Source: Argentina anserina (taxonomy: Eukaryota; Streptophyta; Magnoliopsida; Rosales; Rosaceae). Taken from it: DNA of 64,000 nucleotides. Each line of letters opens with the position of its first letter. Position 1 is the stretch's first letter. The DNA is taken from positions 20,840,501-20,904,500 of the forward strand of contig NC_065874.1 of assembly GCF_933775445.1 (NCBI RefSeq), read 5' to 3'. Both the position numbers and the translations under genes were made by a program. Under the pieces are notes generated by a model. The model saw only the letters and a list, made by a program, of their open reading frames with translations. It was not told the origin of the DNA and made no database searches. Below, in pieces: positions 50,301-61,911 of this stretch.

Positions 50301-52850
50301 ATCTTTTCAATTCTCGTATGAGTATCTTTCTGTACGGCTTTCTGATGCGAGTTTCTTTTGAATTTGAGTGTGTTTTTAGTGTGGGCGTGTGTTTCTTTCA
50401 ATCTGAGTATCTTTCTATCGTTTGAGTATCTTTTCAATTCTCGTATGAGTATCTTTCTGTACGGCTTTCTGATGCGAGTTTCTTTTCAATTTGAGAGTGT
50501 TCCCAGTGTGGGCGTGTGTTCCTTTCACACTGAGTATCTTTCTATCCTTTGAGTACCTTTTCCAATTTGAGTATCTTTTCAATTCTCGTATGAGTATCTT
50601 TCTGTACGGCTTTCTGATGCGAGTTTCTATTGAATTTGAGAGTGTTCCCAGAGTGATGCGTGTGTTCCTTTCACATTGAGTATCTTTCTATCCTTTGAGT
50701 ACCTTTTCCAATTTGAGTATCTTTTCAATTCTCGTATGAGTATCTTTCTGTACGGCTTTCTGATGCGAGTTTCTATTGAATTTGAGAGTGTTCCCAGTGT
50801 GGGCGTGTGTTCCTTTCACATTGAGTATCTTTCTATCCTTTGAGTACCTTTTCCAATTTGAGTATCTTTTCAATTCTCGTATGAGTATCTTTCTGTACGG
50901 CTTTCTGATGCGAGTTTCTTTTCAATTTGAGAGTGTTCCCAGTGTGGGCGTGTGTTCCTTTCACACTGAGTATCTTTCTATCCTTTGAGTACCTTTTCCA
51001 ATTTGAGTATCTTTTTAATTCTCGTATGAGTATCTTTCTGTACGGCTTTCTGATGCGAGTTTCTATTGAATTTGAGAGTGTTCCCAGTGTGGGCGTGTGT
51101 TTCTTTCAATCTGGGTATCTATCTATCGTTTGAGTATCTTTTCCAATTTGAGTATCTTTTCAATTCTCGTATGAGTATCTTTCTGTACGGCTTTCTGATG
51201 CGAGTTTCTATTGAATTTGAGTGTGTTTTTAGTGTGGGCGTGTGTTTCTTTCAATCTGAGTATCTTTCTATCGTTTGAGTATCTTTTCCAATTTGAGTAT
51301 CTTTTCAATTCTCGTATGAGTATCTTTCTGTACGGCTTTCTGATGCGAGTTTCTATTGAATTTGAGTGTGTTTTTAGTGTTGCCGTGTGTTTCTTTCTAT
51401 TTGAGTATCTTTCTATCGTTTGAGTATCTTTTCCAATTTGAGTATCTTTTCAATTCTCGTATGAGTATCTTTTTGTACGGCTTTCTGATGCGAGTTTCTA
51501 TTGAATTTGAGTGTGTTTTTAGTGTTGGCGTGTGTTTCTTTCAATCTGAGTATCTTTCTATCGTTTGAGTATATTTTCCAATTTGAGTATCTTTTCAATT
51601 CTCGTATGAGTATCTTTCTGTACGGCTTTCTGATGCGAGTTTCTATTGAATTTGAGTGTGTTTTTAGTGTGGGCGTGTGTTTCTTTCAATCTGAGTATCT
51701 TTCTATCGTTTGAGTACCTTTTCCAATTTGAGTATCTTTTCAATTCTCGTATAAGTATCTTTCTGTACGGCTTTCTGATGCGAGTTTCTATTGAATTGGA
51801 GAGTGTTCCCAGTGTGGGCGTGTGTTTCTTTCAATCTGAGTATCTTTCTATCGTTTGAGTATCTTTTCCAATTTGAGTATCTTTTCAATTCTCGTATGAG
51901 TATCTTTCTGTACGGCTTTCTGATGCGAGTTTCTATTGAATTTGAGTGTGTTTTTAGTGTGGGCGTGTGTTTCTTTCAATCTGAGTATATTTATATCGTT
52001 TCAGTATCTTTTCCAATTTGAGTATCTTTTCAATTCTCTTATGAGTATCTTTCTGTACGGCTTTCTGATGCGAGTTTCTATTGAATTTGAGAGTGTTCCC
52101 AGTGTGGGCGTGTGTTTCTTTCAATCTGAGTATCTTTCTATCGTTTGAGTACCTTTTCCAATTTGAGTATCTTTTCAATTCTCGTATGAGTATCTTTATG
52201 TACGGCTTTCTGATACGAGTTTCTATTGAATTTGAGTGTGTTTTTAGTGTGGGCGTGTGTTTCTTTCAATCTGAGTATCTTTCTATCGTTTGAGTATCTT
52301 TTCAATTCTCGTATGAGTATCTTTCTGTACGGCTTTCTGATGCGAGTTTCTTTTCAATTTGAGAGTGTTCCCAGTGTGGGCGTGTGTTCCTTTCACATTG
52401 AGTATCTTTCTATCCTTTGAGTACCTTTTCCAATTTGAGTATCTTTTCAATTCTCGTATGAGTATCTTTATGTACGGCTTTCTGATGCGAGTTTCTTTTC
52501 AATTTGAGAGTGTTCCCAGTGTGGGCGTGTGTTCCTTTCACACTGAGTATCTTTCTATCCTTTGAGTACCTTTTCCAATTTGAGTATCTTTTTAATTCTC
52601 GTATGAGTATCTTTCTGTACGTCTTTCTGATGCGAGTTTCAATTGAATTTGAGAGTGTTCCCAGTGTGGGCGTGTGTTTCTTTCAATCTGGGTATCTTTC
52701 TATCGTTTGAGTATCTTTTCCAATTTGAGTATCTTTTCAATTCTCGTATGAGTATCTTTCTGTACGGCTTTCTGATGCGAGTTTCTATTGAATTTGAGTG
52801 TGTTTTTAGTGTGGGCGTGTGTTTCTTTCAATCTGAGTATCTTTCTCTCT
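44352..52850 (+). repeat. 4719-bp and 997-bp block duplications in array 2
   Basis: 44352, 44932, 45772 and 46208 recur at 49071, 49651, 50491 and 50927, all offset 4719. Within this, 47222-48218 recurs at 48219-49215 (997 bp, equal to six 145-bp plus one 127-bp monomer), and the start of the block appears a third time at 49216. Confidence 0.82.
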
Positions 52851-52854
52851 AATG

Positions 52855-52874
52855 GATCCCCGGCAACGGCGCCA
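52855..52874 (-). other. PBS beyond the 3' LTR of element 2
   Basis: Full tRNA-Asp PBS on the minus strand. The element-specific leader bases ctctaatg lie between it and satellite array 2. Its presence downstream of a 3' LTR means the LTR is followed by the start of a further internal region. Confidence 0.93.
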
Positions 52875-52876
52875 TT

Positions 52877-54442
52877 TGATGAGTGCTCGATTACTCGACA
52901 TCAATATTTAACCCTGAACACATCATAGTAGTATAAAGCAAGAGGGTATCGTTCACAAACCGGGGATCCAGCCAGGGCTTAGGATCACAATACTTACACG
53001 AATTCATAAAGGTTTTAAGGTTTGATATAGATTTTGGATTGAATCATAAAAACAGTAAATAAAACCTAAACTAATATATACATGTGATCAACCAACCAAC
53101 ACATAAACAATTACCAAAACAACTCAAATAGAGGGAATCAAACAAGTTCTATGTCCATTCTTAGAATCATGCCGAGACTATGCAATGAACAACCAAGGAT
53201 GGATCATGCATTTAGGGTTCTAAGCAGTAACCTAAACACATAGACACTTAACACATTCGATCAAAACCAAGCAGCCATAATCGAATTCTAACATGCTCAT
53301 CTTAATCATGTAATCCCAAAGCCATGCACATGGAATTCATCAAGTATGTCACTTACTTAACCAACAACCATGCAAATCGAAAATCACATAAACAAGAATA
53401 AACATGTTCTTAGCATAAGTCTTTAATCCAACAACCTAAATATCATGCTACAAGCATAGTCATAACACATAGGCATCGAAAATTGTTCATACACACATTC
53501 GGCAGAAACCAAAATCAGAAAATCATAAAACCAAAACAATTTTCGAATCCTCTATATAAATTGAATCAAGTAGCTATTTCATAGACAAAATTGATACAAG
53601 ACTACACTACACAAATCGCAAGCTTCATCCATGAACAAGAACAAAACCAAAACCGAAATTAAACAAGAGTGAATCATGGTTACACTTTATAAATCAAGCA
53701 ATCCACAAGTGTAGCCGAGCCTTCTATGGATGAAACCTTCTTCACAAGCGTGTTTGAAGGCTATTGATAGGTGGGGAATGATGGAATCGGTTTTAGGATT
53801 TCTTGGAATGGTGAAGGATGAATTCGGCAGAGCTATGGCTGTGTTTGTGTGTAGGGCTGATGATGTTGCTGAATGGAGAGGCCGGCCTCTATATATAGAG
53901 GTGTAGGAAGCCTTCTTGCCGTGCCATAAGGAGATAGAATCCAATTGGGAAACTGAAATCCTCTTTGTTATGGATTTGATTTATGTACTCCATATCCAAC
54001 TTGATGTAGGAAACCAAGTCCAATAGGGAGATCACTAAAGGCAGCTCGGCAATCTCTTGGTCCAACAAGGAGTAGCTAGGCCGGCCTCCTCTTCTCCTTC
54101 TTCAACTCGAATATGATTTCCTTGTTCAACTAGGAATGCAACTCGGCAACTCTCCTTTCTTTCCAAATATGATTTGTCTTTCCTGAAAAGAAATCGTCGA
54201 TTAAGGAATAGGAAAGAATGAAAATAGGAAAGTAGAGTCCTAGTCGAGTAAGGAATCCTAGCTCAATCAGGAGTTCTAACACTTAGCACAATTTCATCAT
54301 CAAATCATCTAAATTCGAAATAGCTCTACTCAAAACATACATATAACAAATATGAACCTAAAACAACTAAATAAGAAGTAGCAAAGCATAAGAATAGGGC
54401 ATATACACATTAAGAACGTAACACTTTGTGCTCCTATCAACA
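52877..54442 (-). mobile_element. 3' LTR of element 2 (1566 bp, complete)
   Basis: On the minus strand it runs from TGTTGATAGG (54442) to the CTCATCA end (52877). TATA box about 53888-53900. It closely follows the element 1 LTR in order and length, with subfamily differences. Confidence 0.92.
53888..53900 (-). promoter_or_regulatory. LTR TATA box, element 2
   Basis: tctatatatagag within the LTR, equivalent to the box in element 1. The corresponding box in the 5' LTR has been deleted, so this copy has no promoter of its own upstream of gag. Confidence 0.65.
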
Positions 54443-54453
54443 ACCCCACACTT
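54443..54453 (-). other. Polypurine tract of element 2
   Basis: AAGTGTGGGGT on the minus strand, directly next to the LTR start. Confidence 0.85.
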
Positions 54454-55334
54454 AGACTTTGCTAGTCCCTTAGCAAACACTAAAAAGAAAAATCAAAACC
54501 GAAAACGAAAACAATACAACTAACACTAACGACACAACACTAATGCCTTCAACATTTTGTCTCAGAGATCTTCAAACTCATAGCATCAAGAATAACACTC
54601 AATCGAAATAGATACGATGAATTCAATGGTTAATAAACATGAAATTTTGTTTAACAAGTAAGACATGGCAGAAACACAGGTGAAATTAAGCTCGACATGT
54701 TCAAAACAAGTTCAAATTCAACTCACATAAGATATGCACTCCAAATCTTTTCTCTCAAGAACATGGCATATGCTTAAAAGCTTTTTCACACACAAGAGTT
54801 ATAAACATAGTGAAAATCGAAAACCTCATGAAAGATACCAACCATATGCACAAGTGAACCCAAACCATATGCTTACTCATGAAACAAACTCCACAAATCA
54901 AGAGCTACTCTTTTTAAGAATCATGCGGATCTTTAGAAAAGGGATAGTTAGGCTCGGCATGGATACATTTTCAGGGTAAAGGGAATCACAAAGGTCATCC
55001 TCAAGACTTAGCAGAGCAAAACATCCACCTTATGTCGCCATACTCCATAAAACAAGGGCCAAATATCATCATGTTGGACCCATTCTTCACTTTAAACATC
55101 GTGAAAACGAACAAAGGCTAAAGTATAACATTATTGAGCCTTCAACAAATACATCACAACTCCAAATTCACATAAACAAGTATGTATGCCGAGATCTTTC
55201 ATCATACTTTCTTTCATATTTTTCTTTCTTTTCTTGCCGTGCCATATATCTTTTCTTTTCTGTTTCTCACGGCATCAACACATTTTTCTTTCTCTTCATT
55301 CTCTTTTCACAGCATAACATACATACAATAGTGT

Positions 55335-55346
55335 AACCCCACACTT
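55335..55346 (-). other. PPT-like motif 2
   Basis: AAGTGTGGGGTT on the minus strand, the same core as the true PPT but about 890 bp upstream of it. Confidence 0.55.
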
Positions 55347-56100
55347 GAATCAAATCATCACTCCATATTAACATCCAAAATCGGCTCTGCCAAGCCTCAA
55401 AGACAAGGTAGAGATATAACTATACTAAGCAAGGATATAACATGTTGGTAATGAAAGAAAAGGCTTAACGTAGGCTCAAAGGGGTTAACACTAAGGTGTC
55501 CCAAGCAGGGCTCAAATAGGGATATACGGCTTTTTGGCTTAAGTGGTGGAAATCCTAAAAAGATCCAACAATCCTTTTCAAAATCAGAGTATATTATGAC
55601 ATAAAGCTTCGAAAGTTTCACAAAGTAAGTTCTAGCATTCTCTAGTTCATTGCAATTCTATGGCATATGAATTGATCAAAATAGATGTAATGAGGTTATA
55701 AAGCCAAGAAACGATAGAATAAACTCTCCAAAGAAAGGCACAATATATATGGCTCGAATCTCACATAGGTTACATGAATTCAAACAAGTAAGGAACATGC
55801 TCATTCTGTACCTAAGTTTCAAAATCCTCATCTACTACATGTTCGTACAAAATCTACAAATCGATTAACCATCAAATAACAATGAAGTTCATTCCAATAT
55901 CATGATCATCAATCAACCATAAATTCAAAGATCAACTCATCCTAGACAGTTAAAGGCATACCTAGGACTCAAAACAAAAACAAAACAACTAAACAACTTC
56001 AAAAATCGAAAAACAGAACTAAAATAACACTAAAATTTCGAAAATCAAAACAACAAAATTGAAACACATAAGCATCAAACACTAGAATACAACGAATGAT

Positions 56101-56120
56101 GTATACCCCACCCCACACTT
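56101..56120 (-). other. PPT-like motif 3
   Basis: AAGTGTGGGGTGGGGTATAC on the minus strand, about 140 bp after the pol stop. It extends the PPT core with a second G run. Confidence 0.55.
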
Positions 56121-56262
56121 AAAACTTACATTGCCCTCAATGTACAATATGATAAGCAACGAAAATTAGAAAGAGTTAAGGCGTAAGAAAATGCAAACAC
56201 TCGTTGATGGCTCCTTCATTGGCTTAAGTTTAGAGTCTATAGCCTAGACTATTGTCAAAGCA

Positions 56263-59200
56263 TCACTTGCTTGCCATAGGATCAAGGAGAGACGTCTCCT
56301 CCACATTGTGTTCCACGAAATTGTCATAGTACGGCTTCAAGCGATGTCCATTGACCGTGAATTCCTTTCCATGCACCATACTTTTGATCTGAATAGCACC
56401 AGAAGGAAAAACATTAGTAACAACAAACGGTCCAAGCCACCTAGAACGGAGCTTTCCCGGAAACAATCTAAGTCGAGAATTAAACAAAAGAACTTTCTGC
56501 CCAACGACAAAGTGTTTCTTCCTAATCATGCGGTCATGGAATGTCTTAGTCTTCTCCTTGTAAACCATTGCCGAATCATAGGCCTCATTTCGAATCTCTT
56601 CGAGCTCATGCAATTGCAATTTCCTATGTAATCCGGCCTCATCAATGTCCATGTTAAAATTCTTCACAGCCCACCATGCACGATGTTCAAGCTCCACAGG
56701 AAGATGGCACGCCATGCCATAGACTAGTCGAAATGGTGACATGCCTAAGGGAGTCTTGTATGCCGTCCTATAGGCCCAAAGAGCATCATCCAATCGTTGA
56801 GACCAATCCTTGCGTGATGGTCCAACAGACTTCTCTAAAATTCTCTTGATCTCACGATTAGATAACTCCACTTGTCCACTTGTTTGGGGGTGATAAGGCG
56901 TAGCAACCTTATGCTTAATTCCATACTTCTTCAACAACGCCTCAATGGTCCGGTTGCAAAAGTGAGATCCTCCATCACTAATGATAACTCTCGGCATACC
57001 AAACCTAGAGAAAATGTTAGAACGAAGGAAATCTGCAACAACTCGAGAATCATTAGTCCGGGTGGCCTTTGCTTCCACCCATTTCGAAACATAGTCAACA
57101 CAAACGAGTATGTATAAGTGACCATTTGAGCTAGGAAAAGGTCCCATGAAATCAATACCCCAACAATCAAAAATTTCGACATATATAATCGGTGTCATAG
57201 GCATTTGATCTCTAGATCCTAAGTTTCCCATGCGTTGGCACCTATCACAAGTCATGCAAAAATGATATGCATCTTTAAAAATCGTAGGCCAAAAGAAACC
57301 ACATTCTAACACCTTAAGAGCAGTCCTACGTGAACCAAAATGTCCTCCACAAGATTCAGAATGGCAAAACGTAAGTATAGATTGATGTTCATGTTCAGGG
57401 ACACACCTCCTAATGATTTGATCAACACAATGTTTCCACAAGTATGGTTCATCCCAAACATAATACTTAGCTAATGCCTTGAGTCTATTCTTTTGTGCAT
57501 GCGATAAAGTATCCGGAAATTGCTTAGAAACAAGATAATTAACGATATCTGCATACCATGGCTCACTTACCTCAACTCGAAAGAGTTGCTCGTCCGGAAA
57601 GCTCTCTTGGATAGCCAAGGGCTCGGCATCTCTCACCAAACGACTCAAATGATCCGCCACAACATTGTCACTTCCCTTCTTGTCCTTGATCTCGAGATCA
57701 AACTCTTGGAGTAGAAGAATCCATCGAATCAATCTCGGTTTGGCATTCTTCTTTGTCATTAAATACTTCAAAGCTGCACGGTCAGTGTAAACAATAACTT
57801 TAGATTGAAGTAAGTAAGAACGAAACTTATCTAGAGCAAAGATCACGGCAAGAAGTTCTTTTTCAGTTGTGGTGTAGTTTTGTTGAGCATCATTGAGTGT
57901 TCGTGAGGCATAGTAGATGGCGTAGGGCTGCTTGTCCTTCCTCTGCCCTAGCACGGCTCCAACTGCATAGTCGGAGGCATCACACATCAACTCAAATGGC
58001 AAGGACCAATCCGGCGGTGCCATGATCGGTGCTGAAGTTAGGAGCTTCTTCAAGGTCTCGAATGCAAGCTTGCAATCCTCATCAAAGTGAAATGGGACGT
58101 CCTTTTGAAGCAATGAACTCATTGGTCTCGCAATCTTGGAAAAGTCCTTGATAAACCTACGATAGAAACCTGCATGTCCAAGAAACGATCGAACATCCCT
58201 CACACTTGTGGGGAGGGGTAAGTGACGCACAAGATCTATTTTAGACTTATCAACCTCAATTCCTCGAGATGAAACAATATGACCTAAGACAATGCCTTGC
58301 GTGACCATAAAGTGACATTTTTCCCAATTCAAAACCAAGTTAGTTTCCTCACAACGTTTTAGCACAAGTTCCACATTTTCAAGGCAAGTTTCGAAATCTT
58401 CACCATAGACAGAAAAATCATCCATGAAAACTTCAATTTTAGAACCAATATACTCAGAGAAAATGTGATACATACAACGTTGAAACGTACCTGGGGCGTT
58501 GCATAAACCAAAAGGCATGCGACGATAAGCAAACGTACCAAAAGGGCATGTGAATGTAGTCTTCTCTTGATCTTCTTCCGCAACACTTATTTGGTTGTAT
58601 CCACTATATCCATCAAGGAAACAATAGAAAGAGTGACCAGCTAACCTCTCAAGCATTTGATCAATGAATGGCAATGGCATGTGGTCCTTCCTTGTTGTCG
58701 CATTGAGCTTCCTATAGTCAATACACACTCTATGACCGGTCACTGTCCTTTGAGGCACCAATTCGTTGTCCTTGTTCTTCACCACCGTGATGCCTGACTT
58801 CTTTGGCACAACTTGAATGGGAGAGATCCACCTACTATCCGAGATGGGGTAGATCACGCCACAATCGTGCAACTTAGTGATTTCATCCTTTACAACTTGC
58901 ATCATTGGTGGATGAAGGCGTCTCTGACCTTCCTTGGTTGGTTTGGCACCATCTTCTAGCAATATTCGATGCACACACATGGTAGGACTGATCCCTTTGA
59001 TGTCGGCCAAGGTCCATCCTATTGCCGTCTTGTGTCTCTTCAACACTTCAATCAATCTCTCTTCTTGCTCCTCATTTAGTGCAGATGATATGATCACGGG
59101 CAATGTATCCTCTTCTCCGAGAAACGCATACTTCAAGTGGTCTGGAAGAACCTTAAGATCAAGCTTCGGAGCTTGCACCACAGAAGGAAGATTCTTGTTA

Positions 59201-60426
59201 GTAGTTAAGAGAATTGGACTAGGAGAGACAAAGCTTACCTCACGTGCAACCTCAAGAGAGGTCACGTTCTCAAGAATGAAGGATGGCACGGCATTGTTTG
59301 CTTCTAACACCGAAATGTTCGAGCTATCACTTGTGAATCCGGCCCCTTGGGCAATGGTGAGTGCCAACTCGTCATTTGTCAAGGTATCTAGATAGTTATC
59401 TGCAAGGGAATCAAGAATGTCAACTGAAAAACAATCACTTAACTCCGAAAGAGGATACCTCATAGCTTCAAAGATGTTGAAGCTAATCACTTCACCATCG
59501 AACTCAAAGGTGAGTGATCCACTAAACACATCTATTTTCGTTCGTGCAGTCCTCATGAAGGGGCGGCCTAACAAGATAGGAACCTCCTTGTCATCTGCCT
59601 CTGTTGGCTCCATGTCAATGACATAGAAGTCGGCAGGAAAGATCAAACTCGATACCTGCACAAGAACATCTTCAACATAGCCCAAAGGGACTTTGTTGGA
59701 ACAATCAGCCAATCGAATCACAACATTATCACGTTTCAAATCACCTAGACCTAGGTTCTCATAGATATAGTGCGGCATTACATTGATAGATGCACCTAAG
59801 TCTAACATTATCTTTTCAAATGTCATGTTTCCGATTGTACAAGGGATAGAAAAACTCTCTGGATCCTTAACCTTTGGTGGTAGCTTCCTTTGGAGCACGG
59901 CAGAAACCGTCTCACTCATTGTAACAACCTCCTTCTCTCGAGTCATCCTCTTATTGGTGCACAATTCTTTCAAAAACTTAGCATACTTAGGGTTTTGTTG
60001 TATGCATTCAATAAGAGGCATGTTCACTTCCACCTTCTTGAAAATGTCGAGCATGGCTTGATCAGAGTCATCCTTCTTTTGCTTTGCAAATCTACTAGGG
60101 AAGGGAACACGAGGAAGATCATTAGTTGAAACCAAACCACTAGAGCTAGAATCCTTACCTTTATCATGCACGGCATGATCTTCTTTTGGTAGGGGCACGG
60201 CATCATTGGCTTTAGAGGAGGCAGGGTCCTTCTCTAAGTCTTTGACATTGTGATTCTCGGCCTCTTGTCTTTTAGAAGGCACGGCCTTCTTGTGTTGCTG
60301 CAATGGAGCATCCAAGGTCCTCCCACTTCGTGTCACCATGGCCTTCACATTCGGATTAGGCTCAGTTTGGCTCGGCAACTTCCCTCCTTCATGGATCTTG
60401 CCCATGAAATCGATCACTTGTCCCAT
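56263..60426 (-). CDS. pol: Pol: protease, reverse transcriptase, RNase H, integrase
   Basis: An intact 1387-codon frame from the first Met after the gag stop; the open frame itself begins at 60507. In order: a low-complexity linker (1-170); aspartic protease with LDLGAS (catalytic D209); RT with [12 protein letters not shown] (601-612) and FMDD (D669, D670); RNase H with D816, E857, D882 and D925; and integrase. The integrase has an HHCC zinc finger (H1022, H1029, C1060, C1063), a DDE triad D1092, D1151, E1187 with 35 residues between the last two, and a GPF motif near 1332-1334. No chromodomain follows. It would make cDNA in virus-like particles and insert it. RT and integrase motifs place it with Athila/Tat. 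Translation presumably needs fusion to Gag, so the upstream TAA would reduce or abolish it; all catalytic residues look intact. Confidence 0.95.
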   Translation of the reverse strand: MGQVIDFMGKIHEGGKLPSQTEPNPNVKAMVTRSGRTLDAPLQQHKKAVPSKRQEAENHNVKDLEKDPASSKANDAVPLPKEDHAVHDKGKDSSSSGLVSTNDLPRVPFPSRFAKQKKDDSDQAMLDIFKKVEVNMPLIECIQQNPKYAKFLKELCTNKRMTREKEVVTMSETVSAVLQRKLPPKVKDPESFSIPCTIGNMTFEKIMLDLGASINVMPHYIYENLGLGDLKRDNVVIRLADCSNKVPLGYVEDVLVQVSSLIFPADFYVIDMEPTEADDKEVPILLGRPFMRTARTKIDVFSGSLTFEFDGEVISFNIFEAMRYPLSELSDCFSVDILDSLADNYLDTLTNDELALTIAQGAGFTSDSSNISVLEANNAVPSFILENVTSLEVAREVSFVSPSPILLTTNKNLPSVVQAPKLDLKVLPDHLKYAFLGEEDTLPVIISSALNEEQEERLIEVLKRHKTAIGWTLADIKGISPTMCVHRILLEDGAKPTKEGQRRLHPPMMQVVKDEITKLHDCGVIYPISDSRWISPIQVVPKKSGITVVKNKDNELVPQRTVTGHRVCIDYRKLNATTRKDHMPLPFIDQMLERLAGHSFYCFLDGYSGYNQISVAEEDQEKTTFTCPFGTFAYRRMPFGLCNAPGTFQRCMYHIFSEYIGSKIEVFMDDFSVYGEDFETCLENVELVLKRCEETNLVLNWEKCHFMVTQGIVLGHIVSSRGIEVDKSKIDLVRHLPLPTSVRDVRSFLGHAGFYRRFIKDFSKIARPMSSLLQKDVPFHFDEDCKLAFETLKKLLTSAPIMAPPDWSLPFELMCDASDYAVGAVLGQRKDKQPYAIYYASRTLNDAQQNYTTTEKELLAVIFALDKFRSYLLQSKVIVYTDRAALKYLMTKKNAKPRLIRWILLLQEFDLEIKDKKGSDNVVADHLSRLVRDAEPLAIQESFPDEQLFRVEVSEPWYADIVNYLVSKQFPDTLSHAQKNRLKALAKYYVWDEPYLWKHCVDQIIRRCVPEHEHQSILTFCHSESCGGHFGSRRTALKVLECGFFWPTIFKDAYHFCMTCDRCQRMGNLGSRDQMPMTPIIYVEIFDCWGIDFMGPFPSSNGHLYILVCVDYVSKWVEAKATRTNDSRVVADFLRSNIFSRFGMPRVIISDGGSHFCNRTIEALLKKYGIKHKVATPYHPQTSGQVELSNREIKRILEKSVGPSRKDWSQRLDDALWAYRTAYKTPLGMSPFRLVYGMACHLPVELEHRAWWAVKNFNMDIDEAGLHRKLQLHELEEIRNEAYDSAMVYKEKTKTFHDRMIRKKHFVVGQKVLLFNSRLRLFPGKLRSRWLGPFVVTNVFPSGAIQIKSMVHGKEFTVNGHRLKPYYDNFVEHNVEETSLLDPMASK

Positions 60427-60507
60427 CTGCTTCTTAAGCTCGGTTATATCCTTAGAATGAGCTTGTTGACCTGTAACTAAAGCTTGAGTAGCAGAGTTTA
60501 GATTTTG

Positions 60508-61911
60508 TTACCCTTGGGCAAGAGACTTCAAAAGTTCATCATAGTTAGGTGAAGATGCATTATTTGAACCATGAACATTAGAGTTAAAGGGAGCAGAACC
60601 TTGAGGTACCTGAGGCCTCACAAACAAACCTGAAGGACGAGGTCCTTGACCTTGAGCATTGGATGGTTGAGCATTGTTGCTCCAACGAAAATTTGGATGA
60701 TCTCTAAGTCCAGGGTTGTATGTGTTCGAGTATGGATCGTACCTAGGCCTTTGTTGCCCCATAAAGTTCAACTCTTCTTCAGTCATTGCACCATTTGGAC
60801 AATTGTCAGTCGTGTGATCCTTGAAAGAACAAATGCCACATGCTTGAGGGTTGATGCTCAAACCATTGAATGCCTTGACTAGCACGTCAAGCTTCCTTTC
60901 TAAAGTAGCCATCTGATTCCTTGCATCAACATCATACACCCCACGGCTCTTGCTTCCTCTCTTCTCCTTGGAACTAAATTGGCGATTGTTGTCAGCCAAG
61001 TCATCAATCAAGGTGTAAGCTTCTTGACCGGTTTTGTTCATGAATGTGCAGCCACATGCCGAGTCCACCATGCTCTTATTGGTGGTGTCGAGTCCTTCAT
61101 AGAAGAATTGCACCAAGTCATCCAACGAAATACCATGGTGAGGACACTTCCTTTGTAGTTCCTGAAATTCCTCCCAAGCCTCATATAGTGAATCACCATC
61201 TTTTTGAGTGAAGTTCTGAATCTCCCTCCTAAGTCTTTTCGTGAGTTGAGCAGGGAAGAATTGCTTCAAGAACCTCCTAGTCATTTCGTCCCATGTAGTG
61301 ATGATTCCTGCAGGCAAAGAATACAACCAACGTTTAGCATCATCCTTAAGGGTAAATGGAAACAAAAGCAACCTCAAGCCTTCTTGAGAAAGATGATGTA
61401 TCGATTGGAGCTTGCAAATGTCCAAGAACTCCCTAAGGTGAACATTAGGGTCTTCCATTGAAGAACCAGAGTACTTAGGCAGCTGCCCAAGCAATTGAAC
61501 AGGAATGGAGAAGTTAGCTTCATCAGGTGGAGTGAAAGCAATGCATGAAGGTGATTCCGGGGTGGTAGGTATGAATGCATTCTTGAGTGCCATTGGAGCA
61601 CCAACATGAATTATGTCACGGTCCGCAATTGTGTCTAAGTCTGAATTGAAGACGAAGGGAAAGGACAGATCTTCCTCTTCTTCTGATCTAGGTGAAGAGT
61701 TTAAGATTGAATTGCTTGGGGATGTTTCGAAATTCAAAGGTCTACTTATGAAAGAGTTGTTTAAATCTCTAAGTGCTTGAATTCGATCCTTGAGCTCTTG
61801 TGTCTTCTTAGAAAATTCGGACATGCATAGTACCTGTTTATATGAAAGGTAACGAGTTAGCCTTGAAGAATACATAATGGATACATAAAATTCGTGTCTT
61901 CCCTTAGTCAT
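60508..61911 (-). CDS. gag: Gag: capsid/nucleocapsid, ends at an in-frame TAA before pol
   Basis: 467 codons from Met 61911; Met30 at 61824 (MSEFSKKTQELKD) is an alternative start. Residues about 150-280 form the retrotransposon Gag capsid core (LFPFTLKDDAKRWL, TWDEMTRRFLKQFFP). A CCHC zinc knuckle CX2CX4HX4C lies at C358-C371 and should bind the genomic RNA. The C-terminus is rich in N, P, Q and G. Gag packages the RNA and houses reverse transcription. The frame ends at TAA 60508-60510, but the same frame continues open into pol, so the ancestral product was probably one Gag-Pol polyprotein and the TAA is a recent point mutation or, less likely, a recoded stop. It is unlike the gag-like ORF of element 1 outside the core motif. 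Confidence 0.93.
   Translation of the reverse strand: MTKGRHEFYVSIMYSSRLTRYLSYKQVLCMSEFSKKTQELKDRIQALRDLNNSFISRPLNFETSPSNSILNSSPRSEEEEDLSFPFVFNSDLDTIADRDIIHVGAPMALKNAFIPTTPESPSCIAFTPPDEANFSIPVQLLGQLPKYSGSSMEDPNVHLREFLDICKLQSIHHLSQEGLRLLLFPFTLKDDAKRWLYSLPAGIITTWDEMTRRFLKQFFPAQLTKRLRREIQNFTQKDGDSLYEAWEEFQELQRKCPHHGISLDDLVQFFYEGLDTTNKSMVDSACGCTFMNKTGQEAYTLIDDLADNNRQFSSKEKRGSKSRGVYDVDARNQMATLERKLDVLVKAFNGLSINPQACGICSFKDHTTDNCPNGAMTEEELNFMGQQRPRYDPYSNTYNPGLRDHPNFRWSNNAQPSNAQGQGPRPSGLFVRPQVPQGSAPFNSNVHGSNNASSPNYDELLKSLAQG

Larger units (their letters stand above)
20692..52849 (+). repeat. Satellite array 2 (145-bp monomers, ~32 kb)
   Basis: About 220 head-to-tail monomers with period 145 bp (for example equivalent positions 20803, 20948, 21093, 21238). 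Each monomer contains four to five copies of a TGAGTATCTTT core spaced about 18-25 bp apart, then a unique part (tgcgagtttctattgaattt...gtgtgggcgtgtg). Variants of 127 bp have lost one 18-bp sub-repeat, and 140-bp variants also occur (for example around 28630). Four recurring variants (FESVP/FECVF and FFQSE/SFHTE types when translated) alternate in patterns that repeat at kilobase scale. Both strands are open over about 60-70 codons per monomer, but the period is not divisible by three and the frames do not continue, so I reject coding function. Confidence 0.97.
54454..56262 (-). other. Element 2 3' UTR, no env ORF
   Basis: About 1.8 kb between the pol stop and the PPT. No reading frame longer than about 85 codons, and none with recognisable similarity, so the env-like gene found in some Athila elements is absent. 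Roughly 54454-55180 is shared with element 1; 55181-56262 is not. Two further PPT-like motifs lie at 55335-55346 and 56101-56120. Confidence 0.8.

Noticed and set aside
20692..52849. CRISPR-like repeat array
   Set aside because: The monomers are 145 bp, contiguous, without unique spacers and without cas genes, in a plant context.
20803..52852. Hundreds of ~61-76-codon ORFs in array 2 on both strands
   Set aside because: Same reason: the 145-bp period is not divisible by three, so frames do not continue. Simultaneous openness of both strands comes from base composition.
54454..56262. env-like third ORF of Athila
   Set aside because: Only short unrelated frames exist between pol and the PPT.
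58934..59395. Plus-strand ORFs across element 2, such as this 153-codon frame
   Set aside because: They are antisense shadows of the intact pol frame.
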